64,000 bases of DNA from Paraburkholderia bannensis NBRC 103871 (GCF_000685015.1 NZ_BAYA01000003.1:547731-611730); one strand, 5' to 3'. Positions 19,641 through 30,958 are shown, numbered from the stretch's first letter. Made by a program: numbers and translations. The notes: generated from the letters alone by a model not told the origin.

Positions 19641-20318
19641 ATGACGCTCCAGATCGGCTTTCTGCTTTTCCCCCAGGTGCAGCCACTCGACCTTTGCGGC
19701 CCGTACGACGTGTTCGCCTCCATGCCGGATACGAACGTGCGGCTCGTCTGGAAGACACGCGAGCCGCTCATGTCGGCGACCGGCATGCTGCTCACGCCCG
19801 ATACCGTGTTCGACGATTGCCCGCAACTCGACGTGCTCTGCGTGCCGGGCGGCAGCGGCGTCGGCCCGCTGCTCGAAGACGAGGCCACGCTCGCGTTCGT
19901 GCGGCGCCAGGCGCCGAGCGCGCGCTATGTGAGTTCGGTCTGCACCGGCGCGCTCGTGCTGGGTGCGGCGGGCCTGCTGCAAGGACGGCGTGCGACGACG
20001 CACTGGGCGTTCCACGCGTTGCTCGAACCGTTCGGCGCCATCGCGGTCAAGGAGCGCGTCGTGCGCGACGGCTCGCTGATCACGGGCGGCGGCATTACGG
20101 CGGGTATCGATTTCGCGCTCACGCTCGCAGCCGAACTGATCGGCGACGAGGCTGCGCAGGCGCTGCAGCTCGAACTCGAATACGCGCCTGCACCGCCTTT
20201 CGACGCGGGCAGTCCGGACAGCGCGCCGCCCGCCGTGGTGGAACGCGTGCGTCAACTGAACGCGGCGGCGCTGGCCAGACGCACGCAGATCGTCGAGCGC
20301 GTGACGCAAAAGCGCTGA
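19641..20318 (+). CDS. inhA: DJ-1/PfpI family protein, isonitrile hydratase-like
   Basis: 225 residues. It is closely similar, from memory, to Pseudomonas InhA, which hydrates isonitriles to N-formamides. The nucleophile elbow SVCTGALVLGAAGLL places Cys at residue 101, the position of the InhA catalytic cysteine. The tail LEYAPAPPFDAGSPD is also typical of InhA. Cytoplasmic; no signal peptide. It is divergent from the MocR-type regulator. Other DJ-1/PfpI activities are possible if the substrate pocket differs. Confidence 0.85.
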   Translation: MTLQIGFLLFPQVQPLDLCGPYDVFASMPDTNVRLVWKTREPLMSATGMLLTPDTVFDDCPQLDVLCVPGGSGVGPLLEDEATLAFVRRQAPSARYVSSVCTGALVLGAAGLLQGRRATTHWAFHALLEPFGAIAVKERVVRDGSLITGGGITAGIDFALTLAAELIGDEAAQALQLELEYAPAPPFDAGSPDSAPPAVVERVRQLNAAALARRTQIVERVTQKR

Positions 20319-20528
20319 GAATGCGCGACGCGGTTGGTTCGCCGTTGGTTGCCAGTTGTTAGGGTCGGCTCTTGCTACCGGGTTTTTCAAGGATCGTATA
20401 CATTGAGCGCCGGGCGCGGTATTCATTGCACTCATGGTTTCAGGCCGCGCCGCGTTTGGAGTGCTTCTCGCCTTGCCTGCAGCACAAACCCTGAATCCAG
20501 CAGCACACACCAACCAAGAGGGGTATCA

Positions 20529-20870
20529 ATGCGTTCCATTACCAGCAAGCTGACTCTCGCCGCGGCTACTGCCGCATTCCTGCTCGGCACCGCCGCGCCC
20601 GCCTTTGCCCAGGATGCCAGCGCACCGGCCGCCACGGCACCGGCGATGGCTATGGCATCGGCACCGACCGCTAAGGAGCAGAAGGCCGCCGCGAAGAAGC
20701 AGGCCCGCGCCCAGCGCAAGGCCGAACGTAAGGCCGCGCGCGCCAAGAACAACGCCGAACTGAAGAAGCTCGAAGACGCAGGCTACAAGCCCGCGAACAA
20801 CGATCCGAACTACCCGCAGAACCTCCAGGACGCAGAAAAGAAAGCTGCTGCCAAGGGCGCCAGCCAGTAA
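20529..20870 (+). CDS. DUF4148-like small secreted protein
   Basis: 113 residues. A signal peptide ends at AFAQ (about residue 25). A Lys/Ala/Arg-rich middle that could form a charged helix is followed by ELKKLEDAGYKPANNDPNYP and QNLQDAEKKAA, which is the DUF4148 pattern common in Burkholderiales. GAGG lies 8 nt before the ATG. The function of the family is unknown. Confidence 0.8.
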   Translation: MRSITSKLTLAAATAAFLLGTAAPAFAQDASAPAATAPAMAMASAPTAKEQKAAAKKQARAQRKAERKAARAKNNAELKKLEDAGYKPANNDPNYPQNLQDAEKKAAAKGASQ

Positions 20871-21150
20871 GTTCGCAGTCGTTCCAGATGTGCCGAAGTC
20901 ATGCGTCGAGTCATGCACTGAGCCGCACACGCAGTAGCGCAGCATGAGGGCCGGCGTTGCCGGCCCTGTCACGATCCCCGCAGCACACCTCTCGCCCCTC
21001 GCACACTCTTCGCACACTCCCGCCGCCAGCCGTTCCCGCGCGTCGCGTCATCGTCGCTGCATTGCCGCTTCATTACAGGGCACCTGCAACGCACGCCCCG
21101 ATTCGTTATGGGACGATGCGCAACGTGCCGGTCTACAGGGAGCGCAACGC

Positions 21151-22647
21151 ATGAATGCAGCGAAACCGCAGGCAAGCGCCGCACAGGCGCAGAAAAAGCC
21201 GGGCCTTCCGCTTGGCCTGATCGCAGGCGCGATCGCGCTCATCGTCGTGTTGCTGCTGCCGCTGCCCGCCAGCCTGCCCGTGGCCGGACAGCGCATGCTG
21301 GCGATCCTCGCCTTCGCCGTGGTCGTGTGGCTCACCGAAGCCGTCTCCTACGAAGCAAGCGCCATCATCATCACGTCGCTGATGGCGTTTCTCGTGGGCA
21401 CCGCGCCCACCATCGACGACCCCTCGCAGCTCTACGGCACCTCGAAAGCGATCAGCATGGCGCTCGCGGGCTTTTCGAATTCCGCGCTGGCGCTGGTGGC
21501 GGGCGCGCTGTTCATCTCGGCGGCGATGACCGTGACCGGCCTCGACAAACGCATCGCGCTCGTCACGCTTTCGCTGATCGGCACGACCACGCGGCGCATC
21601 CTGATCGGCGCGGTCGCGGTGACCATCGTGCTCTCGCTCGTGGTGCCCAGCGCCACCGCGCGCAGCGCCTGCGTGGTGCCGATCATGGTCGGCGTGATCT
21701 CGGCGTTCGGCGTGGACAAGCGCTCGAATATCGCCGCCGGCATCATGATCGTGGTGGCGGAGGCGACCAGCATCTGGAACGTCGGCATCCAGACCGCCGC
21801 CGCGCAGAACCTGCTGACCGTGGGCTTCATGGACAAGATGCTGGGCGCGCGCGTGACGTGGCTCGACTGGCTGATCGCTGGCGCGCCGTGGGCGCTCGTG
21901 ATGTCGGCGATCCTGCTCGTGCTGGTGCTCAAGATGCTGCCGCCCGAAACCGACGCCATCGCGGGCGGCAAGGAAGCCGTCGAAAAATCGCTGCGTGACC
22001 TTGGGCCCATGACGGGGCCGCAAAAACGCCTGCTGGGCGTCTCGATCGGCCTGCTGTGCTTCTGGGCCACCGAAGGCAAGCTGCATCCCTTCGACACCAC
22101 CTCGGTCACCTACGTGGGCCTCGTGCTGCTGCTGTTGCCGCGCTTTGGCGTGATGGACTGGAAGACGGTGCAAAGCCGCATTCCCTGGGGCACGGTGATC
22201 GTGTTCGGCGTGGGCATCAGCCTCGGTACTGCGCTGCTGACGACGAAGGCGGGCCAGTGGCTCGGCGACCTGGTCGCGCATCACACCGGGCTGGATACGG
22301 CCGGCCCGTTCATGGCGTTCGCGATTCTGGCGGCGTTTCTGGTCGTGATCCACCTGGGCTTCGCGAGCGCCACGGCGCTTACTTCGGCCATGCTGCCCAT
22401 CCTGATCGCGGTGCTGCAGTCGATGTCGGGCGACTTCAATCGCCTGGGCATCGCCATGCTGCTCGGCTTTACGATGAGCTTCGGCTTCATCCTGCCGATC
22501 AACGCGCCGCAGAACATGGTGTGCCTCGCCACCGACACCTTCACCGCGAAGCAGTTCGCGCGCGTGGGGCTGGTGTTGAGCGTGATCGGCTACCTGTTGC
22601 TGCTGCTGTTTGCCGCGACGTGGTGGCGCTGGCTCGGCTGGGTCTGA
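21151..22647 (+). CDS. DASS (SLC13) family anion:sodium symporter
   Basis: About 498 residues, ATG at 21151 with CAGGGAG 8 nt upstream. About 12 transmembrane helices. Two family hairpin motifs are visible: SNSALALVAGALFISAAM in the first half and FASATALTSAMLPILI in the second. It is close in pattern to the YbhI/YflS-type di/tricarboxylate carriers. The substrate (a dicarboxylate, citrate or sulfate-like anion) cannot be fixed from sequence. Monocistronic, with a bidirectional terminator shared with pobA. Confidence 0.9.
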   Translation: MNAAKPQASAAQAQKKPGLPLGLIAGAIALIVVLLLPLPASLPVAGQRMLAILAFAVVVWLTEAVSYEASAIIITSLMAFLVGTAPTIDDPSQLYGTSKAISMALAGFSNSALALVAGALFISAAMTVTGLDKRIALVTLSLIGTTTRRILIGAVAVTIVLSLVVPSATARSACVVPIMVGVISAFGVDKRSNIAAGIMIVVAEATSIWNVGIQTAAAQNLLTVGFMDKMLGARVTWLDWLIAGAPWALVMSAILLVLVLKMLPPETDAIAGGKEAVEKSLRDLGPMTGPQKRLLGVSIGLLCFWATEGKLHPFDTTSVTYVGLVLLLLPRFGVMDWKTVQSRIPWGTVIVFGVGISLGTALLTTKAGQWLGDLVAHHTGLDTAGPFMAFAILAAFLVVIHLGFASATALTSAMLPILIAVLQSMSGDFNRLGIAMLLGFTMSFGFILPINAPQNMVCLATDTFTAKQFARVGLVLSVIGYLLLLLFAATWWRWLGWV

Positions 22648-22671
22648 ACGCGCAGGCGCTCGCAGGCCATG

Positions 22672-22700
22672 AAAAAAGGGGCGCTTTTTTGCGCCCCTTC
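22672..22700. terminator. bidirectional intrinsic terminator between DASS gene and pobA
   Basis: GGGGCGC-TTTTTT-GCGCCCC with A-run before and T residues after, between two convergent genes; usable in both directions. Confidence 0.85.
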
Positions 22701-22744
22701 TGTATGTACCGCTGCTGCGTACTACTTGTGCATGTCAGCCCGGC

Positions 22745-24001
<1,257 letters not shown>

Positions 24002-24166
24002 CTATCCCAATTATGGATAGTGATGACGCGGCCACCCGATCGCTTTGGAGTAATCGACACGCTCAGGGGCGGAACAAAAATTGCTGCGCCACAGCGTTTT
24101 TTGCCGGCGACACGGTCGCGCGCCGGCAAGCGCCCTTCCACCCAACAATCACCGCGAGCCACGCCG

Positions 24167-25975
24167 ATGCCGTCATCCACGCCGCCCGATTTGCCTCATT
24201 TCCGCCCGTTCCCTGCGCTGTCGCGCATGCGCCGCTGTACCGCCACCCTGATCGCCGCGCTGCCGCTCGCCTGCGCGGCGCCTGCGACGTTCGCCCAGAC
24301 CGGCGCGTCCGCGCCTGCCGCCCAGGCCGCCCAAGCCGCCGAAATCACCGCTCCCCAGCAGGATTTACAAAACGCACCCCGGCCGCCTTCGGAACTATTC
24401 GGCCAGCTCTATCGCGACGTCGAACTTGGCCAGGTCTTCCCCGACAGCAAAACGTTCGCCGACATGGTGCCCAACGAAGCCCCTACGAAAATCGTCGCCG
24501 AATACGAAATCTGGAGCTCGCGCAACGCGGGCATCACCGATCCGGACGCGCGCAAGGCGGCGCTGCGCGAGTTCGTCGCGCAGCATTTTTCCGATCAGAA
24601 ACAGAGCGAAGATCACTACGTTTCCGATCCGAATCAGGACGTCGTGAGCCACATCGACACGCTCTGGGACGTGCTGCGCCGCAATCCGGACAGCGCGCAG
24701 CAGCCCTACTCGTCGCTGCTGCCGCTGCCTAAGCCCTACGTCGTGCCGGGCGGCCGTTTCAACGAGATTTACTACTGGGATTCGTACTTCATCATGCTCG
24801 GCCTCGAAGCGAGCGGGCGTCACGATCTCACGCGCGACGAACTCGATAATTTCGCTGCCCTGATCGATCGCTACGGCCACATCCCGAACGGCAATCGCAG
24901 CTATTACCTGAGCCGTTCGCAGCCGCCGTTTTTCGCGCAGATGGTGGCGCTCGTCGCGCGCCGCGACGGTGACGCGACCTACGTGCGCTATCTGCCCGAG
25001 TTGCGCAAGGAATACGACTACTGGATGGCGGGCGCCGATACGCTCAAACCCGGCGAGGCCACGCGCCACGTCGTGCGCCTCGACGACGGCACGCTGCTCA
25101 ACCGCTACTGGGACGCGCGCGACACGCCGCGCGACGAGTCCTATCGCGAGGACGTGCTGACCGCGCAAGCCGCCCCGCAACGCGGCGCGCCCGAACTGTG
25201 GCGCAACCTGCGCGCGGGCGGCGAAACGGGCTGGGATTTCAGCTCGCGCTGGCTGGCCGACAACCGCACGCTTGCGACCATCGATATCACCTCGCTCGCG
25301 CCCGTCGACCTGAATGCGCTGCTCGTCGATCTAGAACGCGCGCTGGCGAAAGGCTATGGCCTGCAGGGCGACGCGAGCGAGGCGCAGCAGATGAACGAGC
25401 GCGCCCAGCAACGCGCCGCCGCCATCGGCCGCGTGCTGTGGGATCCGCAGATTCACGCCTTCAGCGACTACGACTTCGTGCACCGCACGCTCACGCACCG
25501 GCTCACGGCGGCGACGGTTTATCCGCTCTACACGGGTGTCGCCACGCGCGCGCAGGCGCATCAGGTCGCGGGCGCGGTGCGCGCCGGACTGCTTCGACCG
25601 GGGGGGCTCGCGACCACCCAGGTGGAAAGCGGCCAGCAATGGGATGAGCCGAACGGCTGGGCGCCGCTGCAATATCTCGCCGTGACGGGCCTGCGCCGCT
25701 ATGGCGAAAACGCGCTCGCGCAGACCATCGCCACGCGCTGGATCGCGACGAATCTCGTCTATTACCAGCGCACGCACAAGCTCGTCGAGAAATACGACGT
25801 GAGCGCGGCGGCGGCAAAGGCTTCGTCGGCGGGCGGCGGCGAGTATCCGTTGCAGGATGGCTTCGGCTGGACGAATGGCGTGCTGCGCGTGCTGCTCACG
25901 ATGTATCCGCATTCGGAAAACACGTCGGCGGCGCGGGCGTCGAATGTGCCGAAACCGGCGGTGCCCGCGCACTGA
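24167..25975 (+). CDS. treA: periplasmic alpha,alpha-trehalase
   Basis: About 602 residues. Glycoside hydrolase family 37: hydrolyses trehalose to two glucose. Signature 1 is PGGRFNEIYYWDSYF and signature 2 is QWDEPNGWAPLQ; the catalytic acid is expected within the RAGGETGWDFSSRW stretch. A Sec signal peptide (RRCTATLIAALPLACAAPATFAQ) is followed by an Ala-rich linker. The start is uncertain: 24167 gives a 20-residue extra leader, while the ATG at 24227 gives a compact signal peptide and 582 residues. Confidence 0.93.
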   Translation: MPSSTPPDLPHFRPFPALSRMRRCTATLIAALPLACAAPATFAQTGASAPAAQAAQAAEITAPQQDLQNAPRPPSELFGQLYRDVELGQVFPDSKTFADMVPNEAPTKIVAEYEIWSSRNAGITDPDARKAALREFVAQHFSDQKQSEDHYVSDPNQDVVSHIDTLWDVLRRNPDSAQQPYSSLLPLPKPYVVPGGRFNEIYYWDSYFIMLGLEASGRHDLTRDELDNFAALIDRYGHIPNGNRSYYLSRSQPPFFAQMVALVARRDGDATYVRYLPELRKEYDYWMAGADTLKPGEATRHVVRLDDGTLLNRYWDARDTPRDESYREDVLTAQAAPQRGAPELWRNLRAGGETGWDFSSRWLADNRTLATIDITSLAPVDLNALLVDLERALAKGYGLQGDASEAQQMNERAQQRAAAIGRVLWDPQIHAFSDYDFVHRTLTHRLTAATVYPLYTGVATRAQAHQVAGAVRAGLLRPGGLATTQVESGQQWDEPNGWAPLQYLAVTGLRRYGENALAQTIATRWIATNLVYYQRTHKLVEKYDVSAAAAKASSAGGGEYPLQDGFGWTNGVLRVLLTMYPHSENTSAARASNVPKPAVPAH

Positions 25976-26290
25976 TTGCGCACTGCGGGCACGTTAGCAA
26001 AGTTGACTGCGCGGGCATGGGCGATGCGCGAAACCGGGGAACGTGAAGCAATCCGAAGCGCGTCCGCCACGCCTCGCGCTGCGTTCGCGCGGGGTTTGCG
26101 CAACGCAGCATCGATCGTGCCGATGCAAGACGAATTCGCGACAAGCACGCCACCAACACGCCTCAAGCGCCGTTCTGGCGGGGTGCAAGCCGACCCGCAT
26201 CGGCGTATCCTGAAAACCTGCCCCGCAGAGCGATCTGTCTGCTGGCCGCCGGCTAGCGCCGCCCGCAACGCGATGGAAGATGGAACCGCG
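25976..26290. other. intergenic region between treA and the glycosyltransferase gene
   Basis: 315 bp. An 8-bp inverted repeat GTGCCCGC/GCGGGCAC (25961-25992) straddles the treA stop and could terminate weakly. Nothing else recognisable is seen. Confidence 0.4.
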
Positions 26291-27277
26291 ATGAACGCCT
26301 CCGCTCCCGCTCCTGGCGCCTCCGGCGCCCCCAGTGCCCCGACTCCCCCATCGGGCTCCCGCATCACCGTCGTGGTGCTCACGCGCAATCACGTGCGCCA
26401 GATCGTCGACACCGTTGCGCGACTCACGGCGCTACCCGAACACCCTTATGTGATCGTCGCCGACAACGGCTCGACCGATTCCACCATCAGCCTGCTCGCC
26501 TCGCTGTTTCCGCAGGTGCGCATCGTCCAGGGCCTGGGCGACCGCGGCATGACGGGCTTTAACCGCGCCGTCGCCCTCGCGCCCACCGAATACGTGGCCT
26601 GCTGCGACGACAGCACCTGGTTCGCGCCCGGGGCGCTGACCCACGCGATGCAATGGCTCGACGACAATCCGCAGGTGGCCGTGCTCAACGCGCGCGTAGT
26701 CGGCCACGACGAGCGCGAGATCCATCCCGCCTGCCTGATGCTCAACGCCACCTCCCCCGGCGAGGACGACCTGCCCGGCCCCGCGCTGGCGAGCTACATG
26801 GCGGGCGCCTGCGTGTTGCGCACGGCCGTGTTCCGCGCGCTGGGCGGCTACGAGGAACGCCTGTCGCACGGCGGCGCGGAGGAACTCGCGGCGCTCGACG
26901 TGCTCGCCGCCGGGCATTCGATCGTCTATTGCGAATCGACGCTCGCGCACCGCGAACCGCTCTACCGCTTCCTCACGCGCGCGCAGCACTGCACGCACGC
27001 GCGCAATTCGGCGTGGGTCGCGTGGATGCGTCTGCCGGTGCGCGACGCGCTAGCCGTCACGGGACACGCGCTCGCCGTGTTTGCGCGCCAGCGCTCGCTC
27101 GGCCCGGCCGGTTTTGCGCTGCTGCGCGGCGCGTTCTGGACGCTGCGCCATCGCCGCGTCGCCCCGGCACACGTCGTGCTGCTCACGCGCCAGGTGCGCC
27201 GCGCCGAGCGCCAGGTGCGCGCCGGCATCCCCGCCATGGCCGAAAAGTACGACCGCGCCGGCCAGAGCGCGTGGTAA
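26291..27277 (+). CDS. family 2 glycosyltransferase
   Basis: About 328 residues from the ATG at 26291 (GGAA just upstream; an ATG at 26273 is less well supported). GT-A nucleotide-sugar fold: ITVVVLTRNHVRQIVDTV, VIVADNGSTDST, and CDDSTWF at the DxD position. The last third is helical with RHRRVAPAHVVLLTRQ, resembling GT2 enzymes that lack a membrane domain. The acceptor is unknown. It stands alone between treA and a sensor kinase. Confidence 0.88.
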   Translation: MNASAPAPGASGAPSAPTPPSGSRITVVVLTRNHVRQIVDTVARLTALPEHPYVIVADNGSTDSTISLLASLFPQVRIVQGLGDRGMTGFNRAVALAPTEYVACCDDSTWFAPGALTHAMQWLDDNPQVAVLNARVVGHDEREIHPACLMLNATSPGEDDLPGPALASYMAGACVLRTAVFRALGGYEERLSHGGAEELAALDVLAAGHSIVYCESTLAHREPLYRFLTRAQHCTHARNSAWVAWMRLPVRDALAVTGHALAVFARQRSLGPAGFALLRGAFWTLRHRRVAPAHVVLLTRQVRRAERQVRAGIPAMAEKYDRAGQSAW

Positions 27278-27344
27278 GCTGCCGCGCGGTACGCGGCGCA
27301 GCGCGAGCGCCCGGCCGGCTCTTCATTACCGATTAGAAAGGACT

Positions 27345-29342
27345 ATGACCACGTCCGACTCCGCGATGCAACCCGATGCCGGACTGTCCTCCGACGGCCA
27401 TAGCGGGCGTCGCTTCGAAGCGCTCGTGCAGCCCATCGAGGACTACGCGATTTTCCTGCTCGACCCACGCGGCCATGTGGTGAGCTGGAACCGGGGCGCC
27501 GCGCGCATCAAGGGCTACGAAGCGCACGAGATCATCGGCCAGCATTTTTCCCGCTTCTATACCGACGAAGCCAACGCCCGGCGCTGGCCCGAACACGAAC
27601 TGGAGCAGGCCGCGCTGCACGGCCGCTTCATGGACGAAGGCTGGCGTCTGCGCAAGGACGGCTCGATGTTCTGGGCCAATGTCGTCATCACCGCGCTGCG
27701 CGAGCGCGACGGTTCGCTCGCGGGATTCGCCAAGATCACGCGCGACCTCACGGCGGAGCGCCGCCAGGTCGAGGCGCTGCGTCTGTCCGAGGAGCGCTTC
27801 CGCCTGCTGGTGGAAAGCGTGAGCGATTACGCGATCTTCATGCTGGACGCACAAGGCCGCGTGGTGAGCTGGAACAGCGGCGCGACCAACCTCAAGGGTT
27901 ACCGGCCCGCCGAAATCATCGGCCAGCATTTCTCGGTGTTCTATCCGCCCGACGACATCGCGGCCGGCGCGCCCGAGCGCGAACTGAAACGCGCCGCCGA
28001 CCTGGGCCGCTGCGTCAACGAAGGCTGGCGCGTGCGAAAGGACGGCTCGATGTTCTGGGCCAACGTCACGCTCACGGCGATCCACGACGCGCACGGCCGC
28101 CTGACCGGTTTCGCCAAGGTCACGCGCGACATGACGGAAAGCCGCCGCACCGACGAACTTGAGCATTCGAGCGAGCAGATGAAGCAGTTCCTCGCCATGC
28201 TCGCGCACGAACTGCGCAATCCGCTCGCGCCGGTGCGCAACGCCGTCGCCACGATGCGCCTGATGACCGCGCAAAGCCCCGAAGTCGAGCGCGCGCGCGA
28301 CCTGATCGACCGCCAGATCGTCCATCTCACGCGTCTCGTCGACGACCTGCTCGACGTGGGCCGCATCACCTCCGGCAAGATCGAGTTGCGCGAGGCGCCG
28401 CTCGATCTGCGCGAAGTGGTGCAGGACGCGCTTGAGGCCGCGCAGCCGTTTACCGCCGCGCGCGGCCAGCGCGTGGAAACGATCCTGCCCGCGGCGCCGT
28501 TGCCGATGACGGGCGACCACACGCGCCTCATGCAGGTGTTGCAGAACCTGCTGCACAACGCCTCGAAGTTTTCGCCAGACCAGACCTGTATCGCCGTCGA
28601 AGTTCAGGTGGCCGGGCGCGGCGTGCAGATCCAGGTGCGCGACCAGGGACGCGGCCTGCGGCCCGAAACCTTCGAATCGATTTTCGGCCTCTTCAGCCAG
28701 GATCGTTCGATGCCCGGCCCGAGCGAAAACGGCCTCGGTATCGGCCTGATGCTGTGCCGCTCACTGGTGGAGCTGCACGGCGGCACGATTTCGGCGACCA
28801 GCGACGGGCTGGGCGCGGGCAGCACCTTCACGATCCGCCTGCCGCTCGAACGCACCGGCAACGCGGCGCACGTGGACCTGGCGGTGGAAGGGCTCATCAG
28901 CACGGTCGGCCAGCCCGTGCTCACGCACGACGAATCGCTGCCGCTGCGGGTGCTCGTGGTGGACGACAACCGCGATTCCGCCGACAGCCTCGCCATGCTG
29001 CTCGAACTGAAGGGCCACGACGTGCGCGTGGCGTACAGCGCCGCCCAGGCGCGCGAGTGGGCCGAGCGCTTCCCGCCCGACGCGGCGCTCATCGACATCG
29101 CCATGCCGGAAATCGACGGTTACGCGGCGCTGCGCGATTTGCGCACGCTGGAAGCGCTCGCGCATACGGTGTTTGCCGCGATGACGGGTTTCGGCCAGGC
29201 CGCCGATATCGAACTCACGCGTGCGGCGGGCTTTGAAATGCACCTCGTCAAGCCGGTGGATGTGCGGCTCTTCGACGAAGTGCTCGCGCGCGCCGCCGCC
29301 CGGCGCGCAGCACGCGTGGCGTGGCCAGGCTCGCAACGCTGA
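27345..29342 (+). CDS. hybrid sensor histidine kinase with two PAS domains and a C-terminal receiver
   Basis: About 665 residues; GAAAGGA precedes the ATG at 27345. Two near-duplicate PAS/PAC units (about residues 22-140 and 155-270) share DYAIF, VVSWN, IIGQHFS and RKDGSMFWANV blocks, so one arose by internal duplication. HisKA: FLAMLAHELRNPLAP with the phospho-His. ATPase: NLLHNASKF, DQGRGL, GLGIGLMLCRSLVELHGG. Receiver domain: VLVVDDNRDSAD, then phospho-Asp in LIDIAMPEIDG, and KPVD. No transmembrane segment, so a cytoplasmic sensor. The signal and partner are unknown. Confidence 0.94.
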   Translation: MTTSDSAMQPDAGLSSDGHSGRRFEALVQPIEDYAIFLLDPRGHVVSWNRGAARIKGYEAHEIIGQHFSRFYTDEANARRWPEHELEQAALHGRFMDEGWRLRKDGSMFWANVVITALRERDGSLAGFAKITRDLTAERRQVEALRLSEERFRLLVESVSDYAIFMLDAQGRVVSWNSGATNLKGYRPAEIIGQHFSVFYPPDDIAAGAPERELKRAADLGRCVNEGWRVRKDGSMFWANVTLTAIHDAHGRLTGFAKVTRDMTESRRTDELEHSSEQMKQFLAMLAHELRNPLAPVRNAVATMRLMTAQSPEVERARDLIDRQIVHLTRLVDDLLDVGRITSGKIELREAPLDLREVVQDALEAAQPFTAARGQRVETILPAAPLPMTGDHTRLMQVLQNLLHNASKFSPDQTCIAVEVQVAGRGVQIQVRDQGRGLRPETFESIFGLFSQDRSMPGPSENGLGIGLMLCRSLVELHGGTISATSDGLGAGSTFTIRLPLERTGNAAHVDLAVEGLISTVGQPVLTHDESLPLRVLVVDDNRDSADSLAMLLELKGHDVRVAYSAAQAREWAERFPPDAALIDIAMPEIDGYAALRDLRTLEALAHTVFAAMTGFGQAADIELTRAAGFEMHLVKPVDVRLFDEVLARAAARRAARVAWPGSQR

Positions 29343-29388
29343 TTGCGCGGCTAATGCGGCTAATGCGGCCAATTCGGCATCTGCGTCA

Positions 29389-30222
29389 TCAAGGCGCGAC
29401 CGGCTTGAAATCGCGATATTCGATCTGCGCGCCACGCACCACGATCGCGGTGGATTCAGGCACTTCGGCCCAGGCTTCGGGCAGATCGACGATGGGTTCC
29501 GACACCAGCAAATAGGCGTCCTCCCCAACGGCCGCGATGCGCGGATCGTCGGGATAAAGCTCCCGCAGGTGCTTGAACGACGTGCTGTGAAAGAGCGAGC
29601 GCGAGTTGTGCTCGCTCGAATAGCGCACGGCCACGATCTGCTCGCCGTCGCTCGCGAAGATCGTCATGTTGAGCGCCGGTTCGATGCCGTGCTTTTGCGC
29701 GGTGGCCTCGATAAAACCGGCCATGCGTTCGAGCGCGGGCACCGGATCGACTTCGAGCCCGAAGGTCATCGCCAGATAGAACATCGCCTCCGAATCGGTC
29801 GACCCTTCGAGCGCATTGAAACGCCCCGGCTCGATCGCGAGCAGCAGTTCGCGCCGCACGAGTGGAAAGTTCTGGATCAGCCCGTTGTGCGCGAACATCC
29901 AGCGCCGGTGCCGGAACGGATGGCAGTTCGTCTCCTGCACCGGCGTATGCGTGGCCGCGCGCACGTGCGCGACGAACATTGGCGCGTGCACCGCGCGCGC
30001 CAGTTCGCGCAGGTTGCGGTCGTTCCACGCGGGATGCACGCTGCGATAGCGATACGGAATATCGTGCGGGTGCTGATACCAGCCAAGGCCAAAGCCATCG
30101 CCGTTGGTCGTGGTCGCACCGAGCTTCGAATGCAGGCTCTGGTCGATCAGCGAATGGCGCGCGCGAAACAGCACGGTTTCGAGCGAAATCGGATTACCCG
30201 TGTAAGCAAGCCAGCGGCACAT
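29389..30222 (-). CDS. class II glutamine amidotransferase (YafJ/EgtC-like)
   Basis: 277 residues from the ATG at 30222, chosen because it makes Cys2 the N-terminal nucleophile after Met removal (MCRWLAY). Ntn-hydrolase motifs: TNGDGFGLGWY, FVAHVRAATHTPVQETNCHPF and FAHNGLI. This is a stand-alone amidotransferase domain that releases ammonia from glutamine or cleaves a gamma-glutamyl amide. No EgtB/EgtD neighbours are seen, so a role in ergothioneine synthesis is not supported. Confidence 0.92.
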   Translation of the reverse strand: MCRWLAYTGNPISLETVLFRARHSLIDQSLHSKLGATTTNGDGFGLGWYQHPHDIPYRYRSVHPAWNDRNLRELARAVHAPMFVAHVRAATHTPVQETNCHPFRHRRWMFAHNGLIQNFPLVRRELLLAIEPGRFNALEGSTDSEAMFYLAMTFGLEVDPVPALERMAGFIEATAQKHGIEPALNMTIFASDGEQIVAVRYSSEHNSRSLFHSTSFKHLRELYPDDPRIAAVGEDAYLLVSEPIVDLPEAWAEVPESTAIVVRGAQIEYRDFKPVAP

Positions 30223-30277
30223 CGTTGCCTCCATCGATCGAATCGGCGGCCGCCCTCGCTGCCGCGCCAGGCCTCAC

Positions 30278-30958
30278 TCAATTTGCCGCATGCAGCCCGG
30301 CAATCGGCGTGAGGAAACCGGTCAGGCCGGTCAGGATAATCTGCACACCGATACACAACAACAGGAACGACGACACGCGCATGGCGACGCGCGTGCCCTC
30401 CACGCCCAGATAGTGCGCAAGACGCGCGGCGCGGCTGTAGACGTAATAGATCACCAGCATGACCAGCAGCGAAATCGCCACCGACGCGATGCTCGACAGC
30501 AACCACGCCGAAAGCTTGTGCGTGCGATTGGCGTTCAGCGCGATGGCCGTGGCGATCGAGCCGGGGCCGGTCGTGAGCGGCACCGTCAGCGGAAAGAAAG
30601 CCTTGCCGCTCGCCGACCAGGCACTCACGGGCTTGACGGCCGGATCGCTGGCTGCGGGCGGTTCCGGTTCCGGCGCGTTGAGCATCTGCCAGCCGCTCAC
30701 GGCCACCGCGAGGCCGCCGCCGATACGCAGCGCTTCCATCGAAATGCCGAAGAAATGCAGGATCGGCGTGCCCACGAAGAACGCCACGAGCAGCACCAGG
30801 CCCGCGTTGGTGGCGACGCGCTTGGCGAGCAGGCGGCGCTCCTCGTCGGTGAGCGTCGCCGTGCGGTCGAGAAAGACAAACGCAATGCCGATGGGATTGA
30901 TGATGCTGATAAGTCCGGTGAAACCGAACAGGATGTCTGAAATCAGGCTTTCGATCAT
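30278..30958 (-). CDS. MarC family integral membrane protein
   Basis: 226 residues with six hydrophobic helices. The family's INPIGIAFVFL motif in helix 1 and FPLTVPLTTGPGSIATAIAL in the second half (NAAT motif region) are present. A proline/alanine loop of about 25 residues separates the halves. The transport role is not established for the family. It sits 55 bp upstream of the amidotransferase start on the same strand, so they may be cotranscribed. Confidence 0.92.
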   Translation of the reverse strand: MIESLISDILFGFTGLISIINPIGIAFVFLDRTATLTDEERRLLAKRVATNAGLVLLVAFFVGTPILHFFGISMEALRIGGGLAVAVSGWQMLNAPEPEPPAASDPAVKPVSAWSASGKAFFPLTVPLTTGPGSIATAIALNANRTHKLSAWLLSSIASVAISLLVMLVIYYVYSRAARLAHYLGVEGTRVAMRVSSFLLLCIGVQIILTGLTGFLTPIAGLHAAN

